From contig JAJPHZ010000041.1 of the NCBI GenBank assembly GCA_021325025.1, positions 1 to 64,000 of the forward strand: a DNA stretch of 64,000 nt, read 5' to 3'. Made by a program: the position numbers and the translations under genes. Positions 35,375 through 44,202 of the stretch are shown here, in pieces (the first letter of the stretch is position 1; every line of letters starts with the position of its first letter). The stretch is from Pseudomonadota bacterium. Its GTDB lineage: Bacteria > Desulfobacterota > Binatia > Binatales > Binataceae. The notes under the pieces are model-generated. The model saw only the letters and a program-made list of their open reading frames with translations, had not been told where the DNA came from and searched no databases.

Positions 35375-36621
35375 CAGATAACTCCGCCGCGAACAAGATT
35401 TGAAAATTCCGCATCGCTCAATCCCAGCTCACCACAATATATTTCGCGATTGTGCTCGCCGACTTTGGGAGGACGGCGCCAATACTCAATCGGCGTCGCG
35501 CTGAATTTCACGAACGGGCCGGGAACGATATACTCGGCGCCGCCCGCGGGATCCTCGATGCTCCGCCAATACCGTCGCGAGGCCAGTTGTTCGCTGCGTG
35601 TCACCTCGCCGATGGTGGCGACCGGCGCCATTAGAAAACCGCGCTCCAGTGCAAGATTCAGCAGCTCCGCCTTGGTATGGGCGCGCGTGAAGTTGCACAC
35701 AATCCCCTTGACCCGCTCGAATTCCGACAGCGGCTCGCGCCCGCTGAGCAGCATCTCGGCGTATCCGATCCAATCCTTGTCGCGAGTCGCCTCATCGCAG
35801 TAGCCCTGCTCGCATAGGTAATGCATCAGCTTGCGCGTAAACACTCCCAACGCCGACCCGAACAGAAAGGTCATCGAGATGAAACCATCTTTGGCGGGCC
35901 AGATCACCGGCAGGTTGAGCGGCCCCAACTTCAATCCGCCCGCCAGCCGGCGCAATTCAGTGGTACGCAGCGGCGCAGCCAGAATCGCCGACTGCGTGGC
36001 TATCGCGACCGACTGCACCGCGGCGATGTCGGCGTGCTGTCCGCGTCCCGAGCGGACGCGCTCATGATGCGCGACCAAGGCGGCAACCGCCGCATCCGCG
36101 CTCGCATGCAGATAGGCTTGCGGCACGCTAAGGCGCACGGGCGGCCGATCGTCGTCCCCGCCCAGGATCAGCGGACCGCCCGCCGCAAGCAGAATCAGAT
36201 CCGCGTCGGCGTAATGCGCCTTGGGGCCGGTCTGTCCAAAACCGCTGATCGAAACATAGACCAGCGAAGGGTTGGCGGCAGCAAGGTCGTCGTATGCGAG
36301 TCGACGGCCGGCCATGAAGCCGGGCTCGAAGGATTCGATCAGGAAATCCGCGGCGGCGGCGAGCCGGCGCAACAGGTCGCGTCCCTCGGGCCGCTCGAGA
36401 TTGAGGGTGATCGAACGCTTGTTGCGGCTGTAGGACCACCACAGCAGCGAGCGCTCGGGGTCGCGCACGTCAGCGGCGAACGGGCCGATGCGGCGTGCCG
36501 AGGAGCCGCCCGGCGGCTCCACCGCGATTACATCGGCGCCCAGGTCGGCCAGGATCTGGCCGCACAACAGCCCGCGTTCGTTGCTAAGGTCGAGGACACG
36601 GCGCGATTCCAGGATCGGCAT
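35374..36621 (-). CDS. Class III CoA-transferase (CaiB/BaiF family), first of a coupled pair
   Basis: Protein of 415 aa. It shows RVLDLSNERGLLCGQILADLGADVIAVEPPGG, divided by normal spacing, plus NKRSITLNLERPEGRDL, FGQTGPKAHYADADL and RSGRGQHADIAAVQ, which carries the catalytic Asp. The N-terminal NERG replaces the more common xxVAGP turn. The stop overlaps the following gene by one base. It diverges from nothing close: a 137-nt gap leads to a VOC gene on the same strand. Substrate unknown. Confidence 0.87.
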   Translation of the reverse strand: MPILESRRVLDLSNERGLLCGQILADLGADVIAVEPPGGSSARRIGPFAADVRDPERSLLWWSYSRNKRSITLNLERPEGRDLLRRLAAAADFLIESFEPGFMAGRRLAYDDLAAANPSLVYVSISGFGQTGPKAHYADADLILLAAGGPLILGGDDDRPPVRLSVPQAYLHASADAAVAALVAHHERVRSGRGQHADIAAVQSVAIATQSAILAAPLRTTELRRLAGGLKLGPLNLPVIWPAKDGFISMTFLFGSALGVFTRKLMHYLCEQGYCDEATRDKDWIGYAEMLLSGREPLSEFERVKGIVCNFTRAHTKAELLNLALERGFLMAPVATIGEVTRSEQLASRRYWRSIEDPAGGAEYIVPGPFVKFSATPIEYWRRPPKVGEHNREIYCGELGLSDAEFSNLVRGGVI

Positions 36622-36758
36622 CGGATCTCATCCCGGCGAGGTCGATGCAGATTCCTAGCACGTTCGGGCGCGGTTTGGTTAGCGGCTGGGATGCGCGCTC
36701 CGTCAGCCAGTGGGCTACATTTCGCGTCCGGCTCCTGCCGGAGATTTTCCGTCCAGGC

Positions 36759-37211
36759 TCAATCTTTGGGAAATTCGATCAGCTCCAGAATCTGGCCGTC
36801 GGGATCCTTGAAGCACACGAACCTGGTCGTCCCGCCGCCCATCTTCATGGTTTGGACGCCGGAGAGAAACTCCACACCTTGCGCCTTAAGCCGCTCATAC
36901 TCCTGGTCGATATCCTTGGTATGAAAGGCGATGCGCGCAACGCCGGTGTGCCACAGGTGCGGGTAGGGGTTGCCCTCGGTTTTGGGTACTTTCCACTCGA
37001 TAAGGTCGATGCGCGTGGCGCGTGGATCGTCACCCAGGATGAGCAGCGCCGCCTTGCCCCGGTTGTTGGGAATCCGCAGCCCCTCTTCGAATGCCTTGTT
37101 GCCGCCCTCGCCGACAAAGAAGGCGATTTTGAACCCCAGCATCTGGTAAAAGGCGAGCGAGCGGTCGAAATCCTTGACGTTGATGTTGACGTGAAAGATC
37201 GACTTGATCAT
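36759..37211 (-). CDS. VOC-superfamily (glyoxalase/dioxygenase) protein
   Basis: Protein of 150 aa with the paired beta-alpha-beta-beta-beta modules of the vicinal oxygen chelate fold: FHVNINVKDFDRSLAFYQMLGFK starts module one and VARIAFHTKDIDQEYERLKAQG starts module two; the end FKDPDGQILELIEF supplies the last metal Glu. His and Glu ligands are at the expected places. GGAAGGAA precedes the ATG. It probably acts on a small catabolic intermediate, since CoA-transferases lie just downstream. Confidence 0.85.
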   Translation of the reverse strand: MIKSIFHVNINVKDFDRSLAFYQMLGFKIAFFVGEGGNKAFEEGLRIPNNRGKAALLILGDDPRATRIDLIEWKVPKTEGNPYPHLWHTGVARIAFHTKDIDQEYERLKAQGVEFLSGVQTMKMGGGTTRFVCFKDPDGQILELIEFPKD

Positions 37212-37354
37212 AAAGTGCTTCCTTCCCGACCGCCTGGCGCGGCCACTCTCAACATAGCTCCGCCTCCATGCTTGTTGGAAACCGGCCGGCGCCGGCTCGG
37301 ATTGGCGAGCTTGGCCCCCAATACGGTAGGCTGATCCCGGGAGGGAAATCGCAG

Positions 37355-38077
37355 ATGCCGATCTTCAAGCGCGCAGACGTAGAACTTTACTACGAAGAGT
37401 ATGGCGCCGGTTTTCCGCTGCTCCTGATTGCGCCGGGCGGGATGCGCTCGCAGATCGATTTCTGGCATCGCAGCCCGTTCGACCCGACCGTGGAGCTGGC
37501 CGCCAACTTCAGGGTGATCGCGATGGACCAGCGCAACGCCGGCGCCTCGCGCGCGCCGATAAGCGCGGCTGACGGATGGCATACGTTTGCCGCCGATCAA
37601 CTGGCCCTGCTCGACCATCTGGAAGTGGCCCGCTGCCACATCATGGGCGGATGCATCGGCTCGTCGTATTGCCTGGGTCTGATCAAGGCCGCGCCGCAGC
37701 GGATGGTCGCGGCGGTGCTGCAAAACCCGATCGGGCTGGGCCCCGACGGTATCGCGCGCTTCCACAACATGTTCGACGATTGGGCGGCGGAATTGCGCCA
37801 CAGCCGCCCCGACGCCGACGATGCCGCTTTGACGGCTTTTCGTAACAACATGTTTTCGGGTGACTTCGTGTTCTCCGTCAGCCGCGACTTCGTCCGCTCC
37901 TGCCTGACCCCGATGCTGATCCTGGCGGGCAGCGACCCGTTCCATCCCACCGAGGTTTCCCTCGAGCTGGCCCGTCTGGCACCCAACGCGGAGCTGATCA
38001 TGGAGTGGAAAACTCCGGACACGGTGGGCGCCGCGGTCGAGCGCGTTCGCGCCTGGCTTGAGGATCGCGTACCATAA
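37355..38077 (+). CDS. Alpha/beta hydrolase with Cys in the nucleophile elbow
   Basis: Protein of 240 aa with an alpha/beta hydrolase fold: YYEEYGAGFPLLLIAPGG (oxyanion region), FRVIAMDQRNAGASRAP and a nucleophile elbow HIMGGCIGSSYCLGLI in which Cys100 replaces the usual Ser. ILAGSDPFHP follows, but a late catalytic His is not obvious in the last 30 residues. Cys nucleophiles occur in dienelactone-hydrolase-type enzymes. The start at 37355 follows GGGAGGG; 29 upstream codons are rejected. The OsmC gene follows 48 nt downstream. Confidence 0.82.
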   Translation: MPIFKRADVELYYEEYGAGFPLLLIAPGGMRSQIDFWHRSPFDPTVELAANFRVIAMDQRNAGASRAPISAADGWHTFAADQLALLDHLEVARCHIMGGCIGSSYCLGLIKAAPQRMVAAVLQNPIGLGPDGIARFHNMFDDWAAELRHSRPDADDAALTAFRNNMFSGDFVFSVSRDFVRSCLTPMLILAGSDPFHPTEVSLELARLAPNAELIMEWKTPDTVGAAVERVRAWLEDRVP

Positions 38078-38125
38078 ACGGTAAGGCACGCGCGCCGCAG
38101 CGCCGGCCGAGCGGGAGGAAGCACC

Positions 38126-38560
38126 ATGAAACCGCTGCCGCATCGATACGAAGTGCGCCTGACCGGCGGTCCGGACGGCTACGCGACGTCCTCGGCGCAG
38201 GGCTTGCCCGATTTGCGCTGCGCTCCGCCGCTTGATTTCGACGGGCCCGGCGACGCGTGGAGTCCCGAACACATGCTGCTGAGCGCGGTCACCACCTGCT
38301 TTCTGTTCACCCTGCGCTCTGTCGCCAAATTGTCCAAAGTCCCGTTCAACGCGCTCGACCTGTCGGCGGAAGGCGTGCTCGATCGCACCGAGGGCGTGAC
38401 CCGGTTCACCGATATCATTCTGCGCCCCAAGCTGACCGTGCCCCAGGGCACCGATCGGGCCCAGGCGCTGCGCATCATGGAAAAGGCCGAAAAGGCCTGC
38501 CTGGTCTCGGCCTCGCTCAAGACCCCGGTCCGCCTGGAACCCGAAGTGGTAGTCGGCTGA
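38126..38560 (+). CDS. OsmC/Ohr-family peroxide-handling protein
   Basis: Protein of 144 aa. The family cysteines are in TTCFLFTLRS (residue about 53) and KACLVSASLK (about 130), forming the peroxidatic and resolving pair; PPLDFDGPGDAWSPEHMLLSAV gives the conserved Gly/Pro/Glu region. It probably reduces organic hydroperoxides. GGGAGGAA precedes the ATG. It is downstream of the alpha/beta hydrolase and converges on the GMC oxidoreductase. Confidence 0.88.
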   Translation: MKPLPHRYEVRLTGGPDGYATSSAQGLPDLRCAPPLDFDGPGDAWSPEHMLLSAVTTCFLFTLRSVAKLSKVPFNALDLSAEGVLDRTEGVTRFTDIILRPKLTVPQGTDRAQALRIMEKAEKACLVSASLKTPVRLEPEVVVG

Positions 38561-38575
38561 GCGGACCGGCAGGCG

Positions 38576-40144
38576 CTACAAATTCCGCTGCGCGCATTGC
38601 GATGCTATGTAGTCGCCCTGGCGCAGGGCCAGGGCAACTATAGTCAAAGTGGGATTTTCTCCGCCGCTGGTGGTGAACTGACTACCGTCGGAGATAAACA
38701 GGTTCTTTATGTCGTGGCTCTGACCCCACTTGTTGCATACGCCGTCACCGGGCTTTTCGCTCATGCGGCACGTACCCAGATTGTGCGTGGACGGGTAGGG
38801 CGGCACCTCGATTGTCTCCACCGCGCCGGCCGCCTTATAGACTGCCGCACCGCGCTTGTATGCGTAATTGCGCATCGCAACGTCGTTGGGATGGTCGTCG
38901 CAATGCACGTTGGGAACCGGCAGACCAAACTGATCCTTGACGCCGGTGTTCAGCGTGACGCGGTTGCTTTCCTGCGGCATATCTTCGCCGACGATCCACA
39001 TCCCGGCCATGTTCGGATACTGTTCCAACCGGCGCGTGTAATCGCGTCCCCACGCACCCGGGTTGAGAAAGGAGGCCATAAAGGGCAGGCCCAGCGAGAT
39101 CGTCTCCATTTCAAAGCCGCCCACAAAGCCGCGCCCTGAATCCAGGCGCGCTTCGTCCAGGATGATTCCCGCCATCACCGTGCCGCGATACATGTGCACC
39201 GGCTTTTTGAAGATTGCATATACGGAGCCGGTGGTGTGGCGCATGTAATTTCTTCCCACCTGGCCCGAGGAATTAGCCAGTCCGTGGCGAAACATGGATG
39301 ACGCGGAGTTGAGCAGCAGGCGCGGGGTTTCGATGGAATTGCCCGCCAGGCACACGATGCGCGCCTTTTGCAGGTGGTGACGCCCGGCGGCGTCGGCATA
39401 GAGCACTGCGCTTGCCCTACCCTGCCTGTCATGCACCACCTGCAGCGCCATCGCTCCCGTCCGCAGGTCCAGGCGTCCGGTCGCTTCGGCCCGGGGGATT
39501 TCCGTGTACAAGGTCGACCATTTCGCGCCCGACTTGCATCCCTGAAAGCAGAAGCCAAGCTGCATGCATCCGCCGCGCCCGTCGCGCGGCTGCGGATTGA
39601 TCGCCATCCGGCCCGTATGCACCGTCTTGTATCCGGCGCGAGTCGCACCGTAGTACATCACTTTGAAGTTGTTGTTGCCGGGCAGGCCCGCAATATCGTT
39701 GGTGCGCGTGACACCCATCCGGTTCTCGGCCTTCGAATAGTAGGGCTCCAACTCCTTGAGCGCCAACGGCCAATCGAGCAGGTTGGCTCCGCTGATTTTC
39801 GAATAATACGTTTTGGTCTTGAATTCATAGTCGGCAAAGCGCAGTGAGGCGCCCGCCCAATGCACCGTGGTGCCGCCCACGGTCTTGCAGGTCCACGCCG
39901 GCAGGTTGGGAAAATCCCGGGCCACACGCCAGCTTCCCGAGGTGGTGCGCTTGTCCAGCCACGCAAGCTGGTTGAAGGCGCGCCATTCATCGTTATGAAA
40001 AGTCGCCGGCGACTGGCGTTGTCCTGCCTCCAGCAACACGACCTTCAACCCATGCTGGCACAGGGAGTTGGCCAGCGTGCCGCCGCCCGCACCCGAACCC
40101 ACAATCACGACCGCCGAGTCGTCGTTCAAATCCAAATGAGCCAT
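38576..40144 (-). CDS. GMC-family FAD oxidoreductase, gluconate-2-dehydrogenase-like large subunit
   Basis: Flavoprotein of 522 aa. The N-terminal VVIVGSGAGGGTLANSLCQHG binds FAD; GGTTVHWAGASLRF and GCMQLGFCFQGCKSGAK are typical of the bacterial membrane-bound dehydrogenase branch; the C-terminal HNLGTCRMSEKPGDGV and GGENPTLTIVALALR hold the active-site region. It is transcribed 13 nt after the small Tat-signal subunit. The cytochrome c subunit normally completing this complex is absent here. The substrate may be a sugar, sugar acid or alcohol. Confidence 0.9.
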   Translation of the reverse strand: MAHLDLNDDSAVVIVGSGAGGGTLANSLCQHGLKVVLLEAGQRQSPATFHNDEWRAFNQLAWLDKRTTSGSWRVARDFPNLPAWTCKTVGGTTVHWAGASLRFADYEFKTKTYYSKISGANLLDWPLALKELEPYYSKAENRMGVTRTNDIAGLPGNNNFKVMYYGATRAGYKTVHTGRMAINPQPRDGRGGCMQLGFCFQGCKSGAKWSTLYTEIPRAEATGRLDLRTGAMALQVVHDRQGRASAVLYADAAGRHHLQKARIVCLAGNSIETPRLLLNSASSMFRHGLANSSGQVGRNYMRHTTGSVYAIFKKPVHMYRGTVMAGIILDEARLDSGRGFVGGFEMETISLGLPFMASFLNPGAWGRDYTRRLEQYPNMAGMWIVGEDMPQESNRVTLNTGVKDQFGLPVPNVHCDDHPNDVAMRNYAYKRGAAVYKAAGAVETIEVPPYPSTHNLGTCRMSEKPGDGVCNKWGQSHDIKNLFISDGSQFTTSGGENPTLTIVALALRQGDYIASQCAQRNL

Positions 40145-40157
40145 GCCGAAAGCCTCT

Positions 40158-40697
40158 TTAACCCTTGGGGCTCGCCGCGTCGGGAGGGTCGGGCAGCCAG
40201 TTCAGATCGTTGAACCCGTGATGGATATATCCGCCGAAAGGATAGGAGGCACCCCGGTAGTCAAACCGTTTCCAGACCTCATGATTGTTGTACAGCGACA
40301 CCACCTCGACGCTGCGCACCTTCTGAAAGAACGAACCCGACTGGATCTTGACCAAAACCGCGGTCTGCTGCTCGGCGCTGAGGTCATCGAACCGGCCGGA
40401 GCCGGAACTGTGCAGCTGCGCGATGCCGTCGCTTAACAATTTGGCGGTTTCGGGCGAGACCGCCGCTTCGCTGTCGAGGTCGAGCACCGTGGTCATGTAG
40501 CAGGCGTCGTCAAGCCCGGGATGCGGATAGATCTGACGCGCCATTTTGAGCAGCGTGCGCGCCTGGGCCGGAGAGAGGGTTTTGAGCGGCGCCGGCCATT
40601 GCTCGCCGCCGGTCGCGGCGCGGGCGGCTGGCGCGGTTGATACCGCGGTGCCGACAATCACCAGAGCGCTTTTCTGAAGGAATTCACGCCGTCTCAT
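40158..40697 (-). CDS. Gluconate 2-dehydrogenase subunit 3 family protein, Tat signal
   Basis: Protein of 179 aa beginning MRRREFLQKSALVIVGTAV, a twin-arginine signal, with cleavage probably after ARA near residue 27. The body has LSPAQARTLLKMARQIYPH and FDDLSAEQQTAVLVKI, and near the end YNNHEVWKRFDYRGASYPFGGY, all typical of the small subunit that accompanies GMC dehydrogenases to the periplasm. Its ATG overlaps the stop of a small upstream frame by 4 nt. Confidence 0.87.
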   Translation of the reverse strand: MRRREFLQKSALVIVGTAVSTAPAARAATGGEQWPAPLKTLSPAQARTLLKMARQIYPHPGLDDACYMTTVLDLDSEAAVSPETAKLLSDGIAQLHSSGSGRFDDLSAEQQTAVLVKIQSGSFFQKVRSVEVVSLYNNHEVWKRFDYRGASYPFGGYIHHGFNDLNWLPDPPDAASPKG

Positions 40698-40819
40698 GGT
40701 GTTTTCTCCTTGGCAATCAGCCTGGCCGCCACTGCCCGATAATCAGCCGGCGCTGGCGTCGGTAAAGGCGCGCGCGGGCGGTGAAACTTCTGCTCCTCAA
40801 TGCTGTCGGTGAAATCCAT
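40694..40819 (-). CDS. Possible 41-aa leader gene of the GMC dehydrogenase operon
   Basis: A small frame starting MDFTDSIEEQKFHRPRAPLP and ending RLIAKEKTP, charged and Pro-rich with no membrane segment. Its TGA overlaps the ATG of the Tat subunit as ATGA, the same coupling seen between real genes in this window. There is no clear ribosome-binding site and I recognise no family. The start is uncertain (an ATG at 40846 is in frame). Confidence 0.4.
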   Translation of the reverse strand: MDFTDSIEEQKFHRPRAPLPTPAPADYRAVAARLIAKEKTP

Positions 40820-40971
40820 GGATATGCGGGGCGACCAAAAGCGCATCGCCGATTGTGCCGCCGATGTCCGCGATCTACAAGCTGGCAAGTCGGCGGCGCT
40901 TGCGTTTGCCGCCCCGCCTGCGCCAAGTGATGAAACAGGGCGGCCGATGCGCCGCGAGGAGGACCACGAAA

Positions 40972-41370
40972 ATGGGTGCCAGCGAAAACAAGCAAATCGT
41001 GACCGAGATGTTCGCTCATCTCTCCGCCGGGCGCCGCCAGCAGGCGCTCGACCTGATGGCAGAGGACGCAACCTGGTGGTCCCCCGGAATCGGCGTCACG
41101 ACCAAGGCCCAGTTCGCCCAGATGATGGCCTATATGGACAAAATCATGAAGGGACCGATCAGGATGGCGCTCAAACGGATGACCGCCGAAGATGACCGCG
41201 TCGCGGCCGAAGCCGAAAGCGACGGCGACGTGGTCAACGGCAAGCATTACCACAACACCTACCACTTCCTGGTCGTGGTTCGCGACGGCAAGGTCCGCGA
41301 GGTCAAGGAGTACACCGACACCGGGTACGCCGCTGAGGTGTTCGGCGACCTGCTGACCCTAGCGCGGTAG
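40972..41370 (+). CDS. SnoaL/NTF2-like ketosteroid-isomerase-related protein
   Basis: Protein of 132 aa with a cone-shaped NTF2 fold pattern: KQIVTEMFAHLSAGRRQQALDLMAEDATWW, divided by normal spacing, then GVTTKAQFAQMMAYM and the strand-rich end YHNTYHFLVVVRDGKVREVKEYTDT. Such proteins are isomerases, hydrolases or small-ligand binders. The ATG at 40972 has GAGGAGG before it; the longer frame from 40855 is rejected. It diverges from the GMC dehydrogenase operon, sharing an about 150-nt promoter gap. Confidence 0.8.
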   Translation: MGASENKQIVTEMFAHLSAGRRQQALDLMAEDATWWSPGIGVTTKAQFAQMMAYMDKIMKGPIRMALKRMTAEDDRVAAEAESDGDVVNGKHYHNTYHFLVVVRDGKVREVKEYTDTGYAAEVFGDLLTLAR

Positions 41371-41380
41371 CGAAAATCAC

Positions 41381-41453
41381 GAGCGATGGTGGCGGGTTGG
41401 AAGACCTGTCCGCACAGGCTTGTAGCCTGTGCAGCCGCATCGCTCGCGCCACC
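41381..41453. repeat. Nested inverted repeats in an intergenic gap
   Basis: An inner perfect hairpin GCACAGGCT-TGT-AGCCTGTGC (41412-41432) sits inside an outer pair GAGCGATG / CATCGCTC (41381-41388 and 41438-41445); GGTGGCG (41388-41394) can alternatively pair with CGCCACC (41447-41453). It lies between a plus-strand SnoaL gene and a minus-strand VOC gene, so it may be a terminator or a dispersed REP-like unit. Confidence 0.6.
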
Positions 41454-41476
41454 TTCCTGCATGCCCCAGATGGCGC

Positions 41477-41920
41477 TCAGGCGGCGCGGAAGTTCAACTC
41501 CAGCGTGATGCCGTTGGGGTCGTTGACGAAGATCTGCCGCAGACTCATCTGCGGGACCTCGTTGAATCGCATCTCCAGGCCGTGGCTGGCGAGCCGGCTG
41601 CGCACCGCCTCGTAATCGCTGCAGGCAAACGCCACATGCTCGATCGAAGCGCTGCCGTCGAGGTCTTCCAGTCCGATCGAGGTGCGCAGATTGCCCAGCC
41701 GCCGGCGGATACTGTCGAAGGTCGGCTGCGGATCATCCGGATCGACGCCCTGGACATGGAGCACCGCGTTGTTGTTGTCGTCGCAGATGAACGCGTTTTT
41801 GTTGGAGACCATCCCGCCCGGCAATCCGGCATTCTTCATCCCGAGCACCTCGGTGTAAAAGCGGATGGTTTCGGCGAACTTCTTCGTCACGATATTGACG
41901 TGATCAAGGTTCCTGATCAT
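41477..41920 (-). CDS. VOC-superfamily (glyoxalase/bleomycin-resistance-like) protein
   Basis: Protein of 147 aa: RNLDHVNIVTKKFAETIRFYTEVLGM gives module one with a metal His, ASIEHVAFACSDYEAVRSRL module two, and FVNDPNGITLELNFRA the final Glu ligand; both long blocks continue with normal spacing. The ATG at 41920 is preferred to a start 13 codons upstream. It stands alone between the nested repeat and trpS. Substrate unknown. Confidence 0.85.
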   Translation of the reverse strand: MIRNLDHVNIVTKKFAETIRFYTEVLGMKNAGLPGGMVSNKNAFICDDNNNAVLHVQGVDPDDPQPTFDSIRRRLGNLRTSIGLEDLDGSASIEHVAFACSDYEAVRSRLASHGLEMRFNEVPQMSLRQIFVNDPNGITLELNFRAA

Positions 41921-41997
41921 GGCCGCCTCCGTCGGCGCCGCTGCGCCGGGCGTCACCATTCATCCACGCACAGGCCGCCGCGCGCAAGTCCGGCGCT

Positions 41998-43005
<1,008 letters not shown>

Positions 43006-43231
43006 TTAATATTATTTACTCGCCGAAATTTATAAGAGCCTTCGAAAATTTCGCCCCCGCCTGCCGATGAAGCGCCCGCGTCTGTTGCTTGCGCCAGAGA
43101 TCGACGCGGAGCGTGAAGAAGCCGGCTGGGACCGGACCCGAGCAGACCAGGATAAGGAAGCGCGCGATGACGGGCAGGGACGCCTGTTCCACGATTTCCT
43201 GGCATCTTCAACGGTTTCAGACCAACCCAGG

Positions 43232-44119
43232 TTACTGATGGCCGCAGGCGAACAGCGCGCGCAGCGTGGCCAGGTTCTCCACGTCCTCCTTCAGGTCGGG
43301 TCCCTTGGGCGTCTCCAGGCACATCGGCAGCCCGCCAAAACGCGGGTCGTTGAGCAGGCGGCGGAACGGCTCCAGCCCCATCTGACCCTTGCCGATATGC
43401 TCGTGGCGGTCCACGCGCGACCCCAACGGCTTTTTGGAATCGTTCAGATGAAACGCTGCGACGCGCTCGATCCCGATCATGTCGGCCAGCTCGCCGAAAG
43501 CCCGCTCATAGCCCTCCTGGGTGCGCAGGTCGTAGCCGGCCGCGAACGCGTGCTCGGTGTCGATACACAAACGCAGCAGTTCGCTACGCTTGACGCTGTC
43601 GAAAATCCGCCGCATCTGATCGAAGCTGCAGCCCAAATTGGTTCCCTGCCCCGCGGTCAGCTCCAGGGTGATGCGCACCTTGTAGCCCGGACAGGCCGCA
43701 TGCACCTCGTCGATCGAACGCGCGATGGTCCTGATGCCGGCGGCCTCGCCGCTGCCCACGTGGGAGCCGGGATGCGCGATCAGATTGGGGATGCCCAGCA
43801 TCTCGCATCGCTCCAGCTCGTCGATAAAACCGGCAACCGAGCGCTTGCGCAGCCGGGTGTCGGGCGCGCCCAGGTTGAGCAGGTAGGAATCGTGCGCAAC
43901 GACGATCGCAATTCCCGCCTCCTTCTGCCGCTGGCGGAACGTTTTCACCTCCTCCTCTGTGTAGGGTTTGCCGGCCCATTGGCGGGCGGACTTGGTGAAG
44001 ATCTGAATACATTGGCATCCCACCTGGTGCCCGCGCGCCGGCGCCTCGGCGACTCCGCCGGCAATCGGCATATGCGCGCCCAACAGTGGGCGGATGCTGG
44101 ATTTTCGGCCCGGGGCCAT
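43232..44119 (-). CDS. nfo: Endonuclease IV (AP endonuclease)
   Basis: Base-excision-repair enzyme (295 aa) that cuts 5' of abasic sites using three zinc ions. Conserved pieces are LLGAHMPIAGGV, NLIAHPGSHVG, ITLELTAGQGTNLG, LRLCIDTEHAFAAGYDL, FHLNDSKKPLGSRVDRHEHIGKG and LETPKG. The usual DTCH reads DTEH here, while the metal-binding His is kept. The first 10 residues are an unconserved basic leader. The gap 42997-43231 between this gene and trpS holds no gene I can support. Confidence 0.93.
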   Translation of the reverse strand: MAPGRKSSIRPLLGAHMPIAGGVAEAPARGHQVGCQCIQIFTKSARQWAGKPYTEEEVKTFRQRQKEAGIAIVVAHDSYLLNLGAPDTRLRKRSVAGFIDELERCEMLGIPNLIAHPGSHVGSGEAAGIRTIARSIDEVHAACPGYKVRITLELTAGQGTNLGCSFDQMRRIFDSVKRSELLRLCIDTEHAFAAGYDLRTQEGYERAFGELADMIGIERVAAFHLNDSKKPLGSRVDRHEHIGKGQMGLEPFRRLLNDPRFGGLPMCLETPKGPDLKEDVENLATLRALFACGHQ

Positions 44120-44202
44120 CGCTTCGCCGCCAAACTCAAGCTGGCGCGGATCTTATATGATGTCGCCGCACCGCCAAAATCGGCCGGCAGATGAAGCCAG
44201 CA

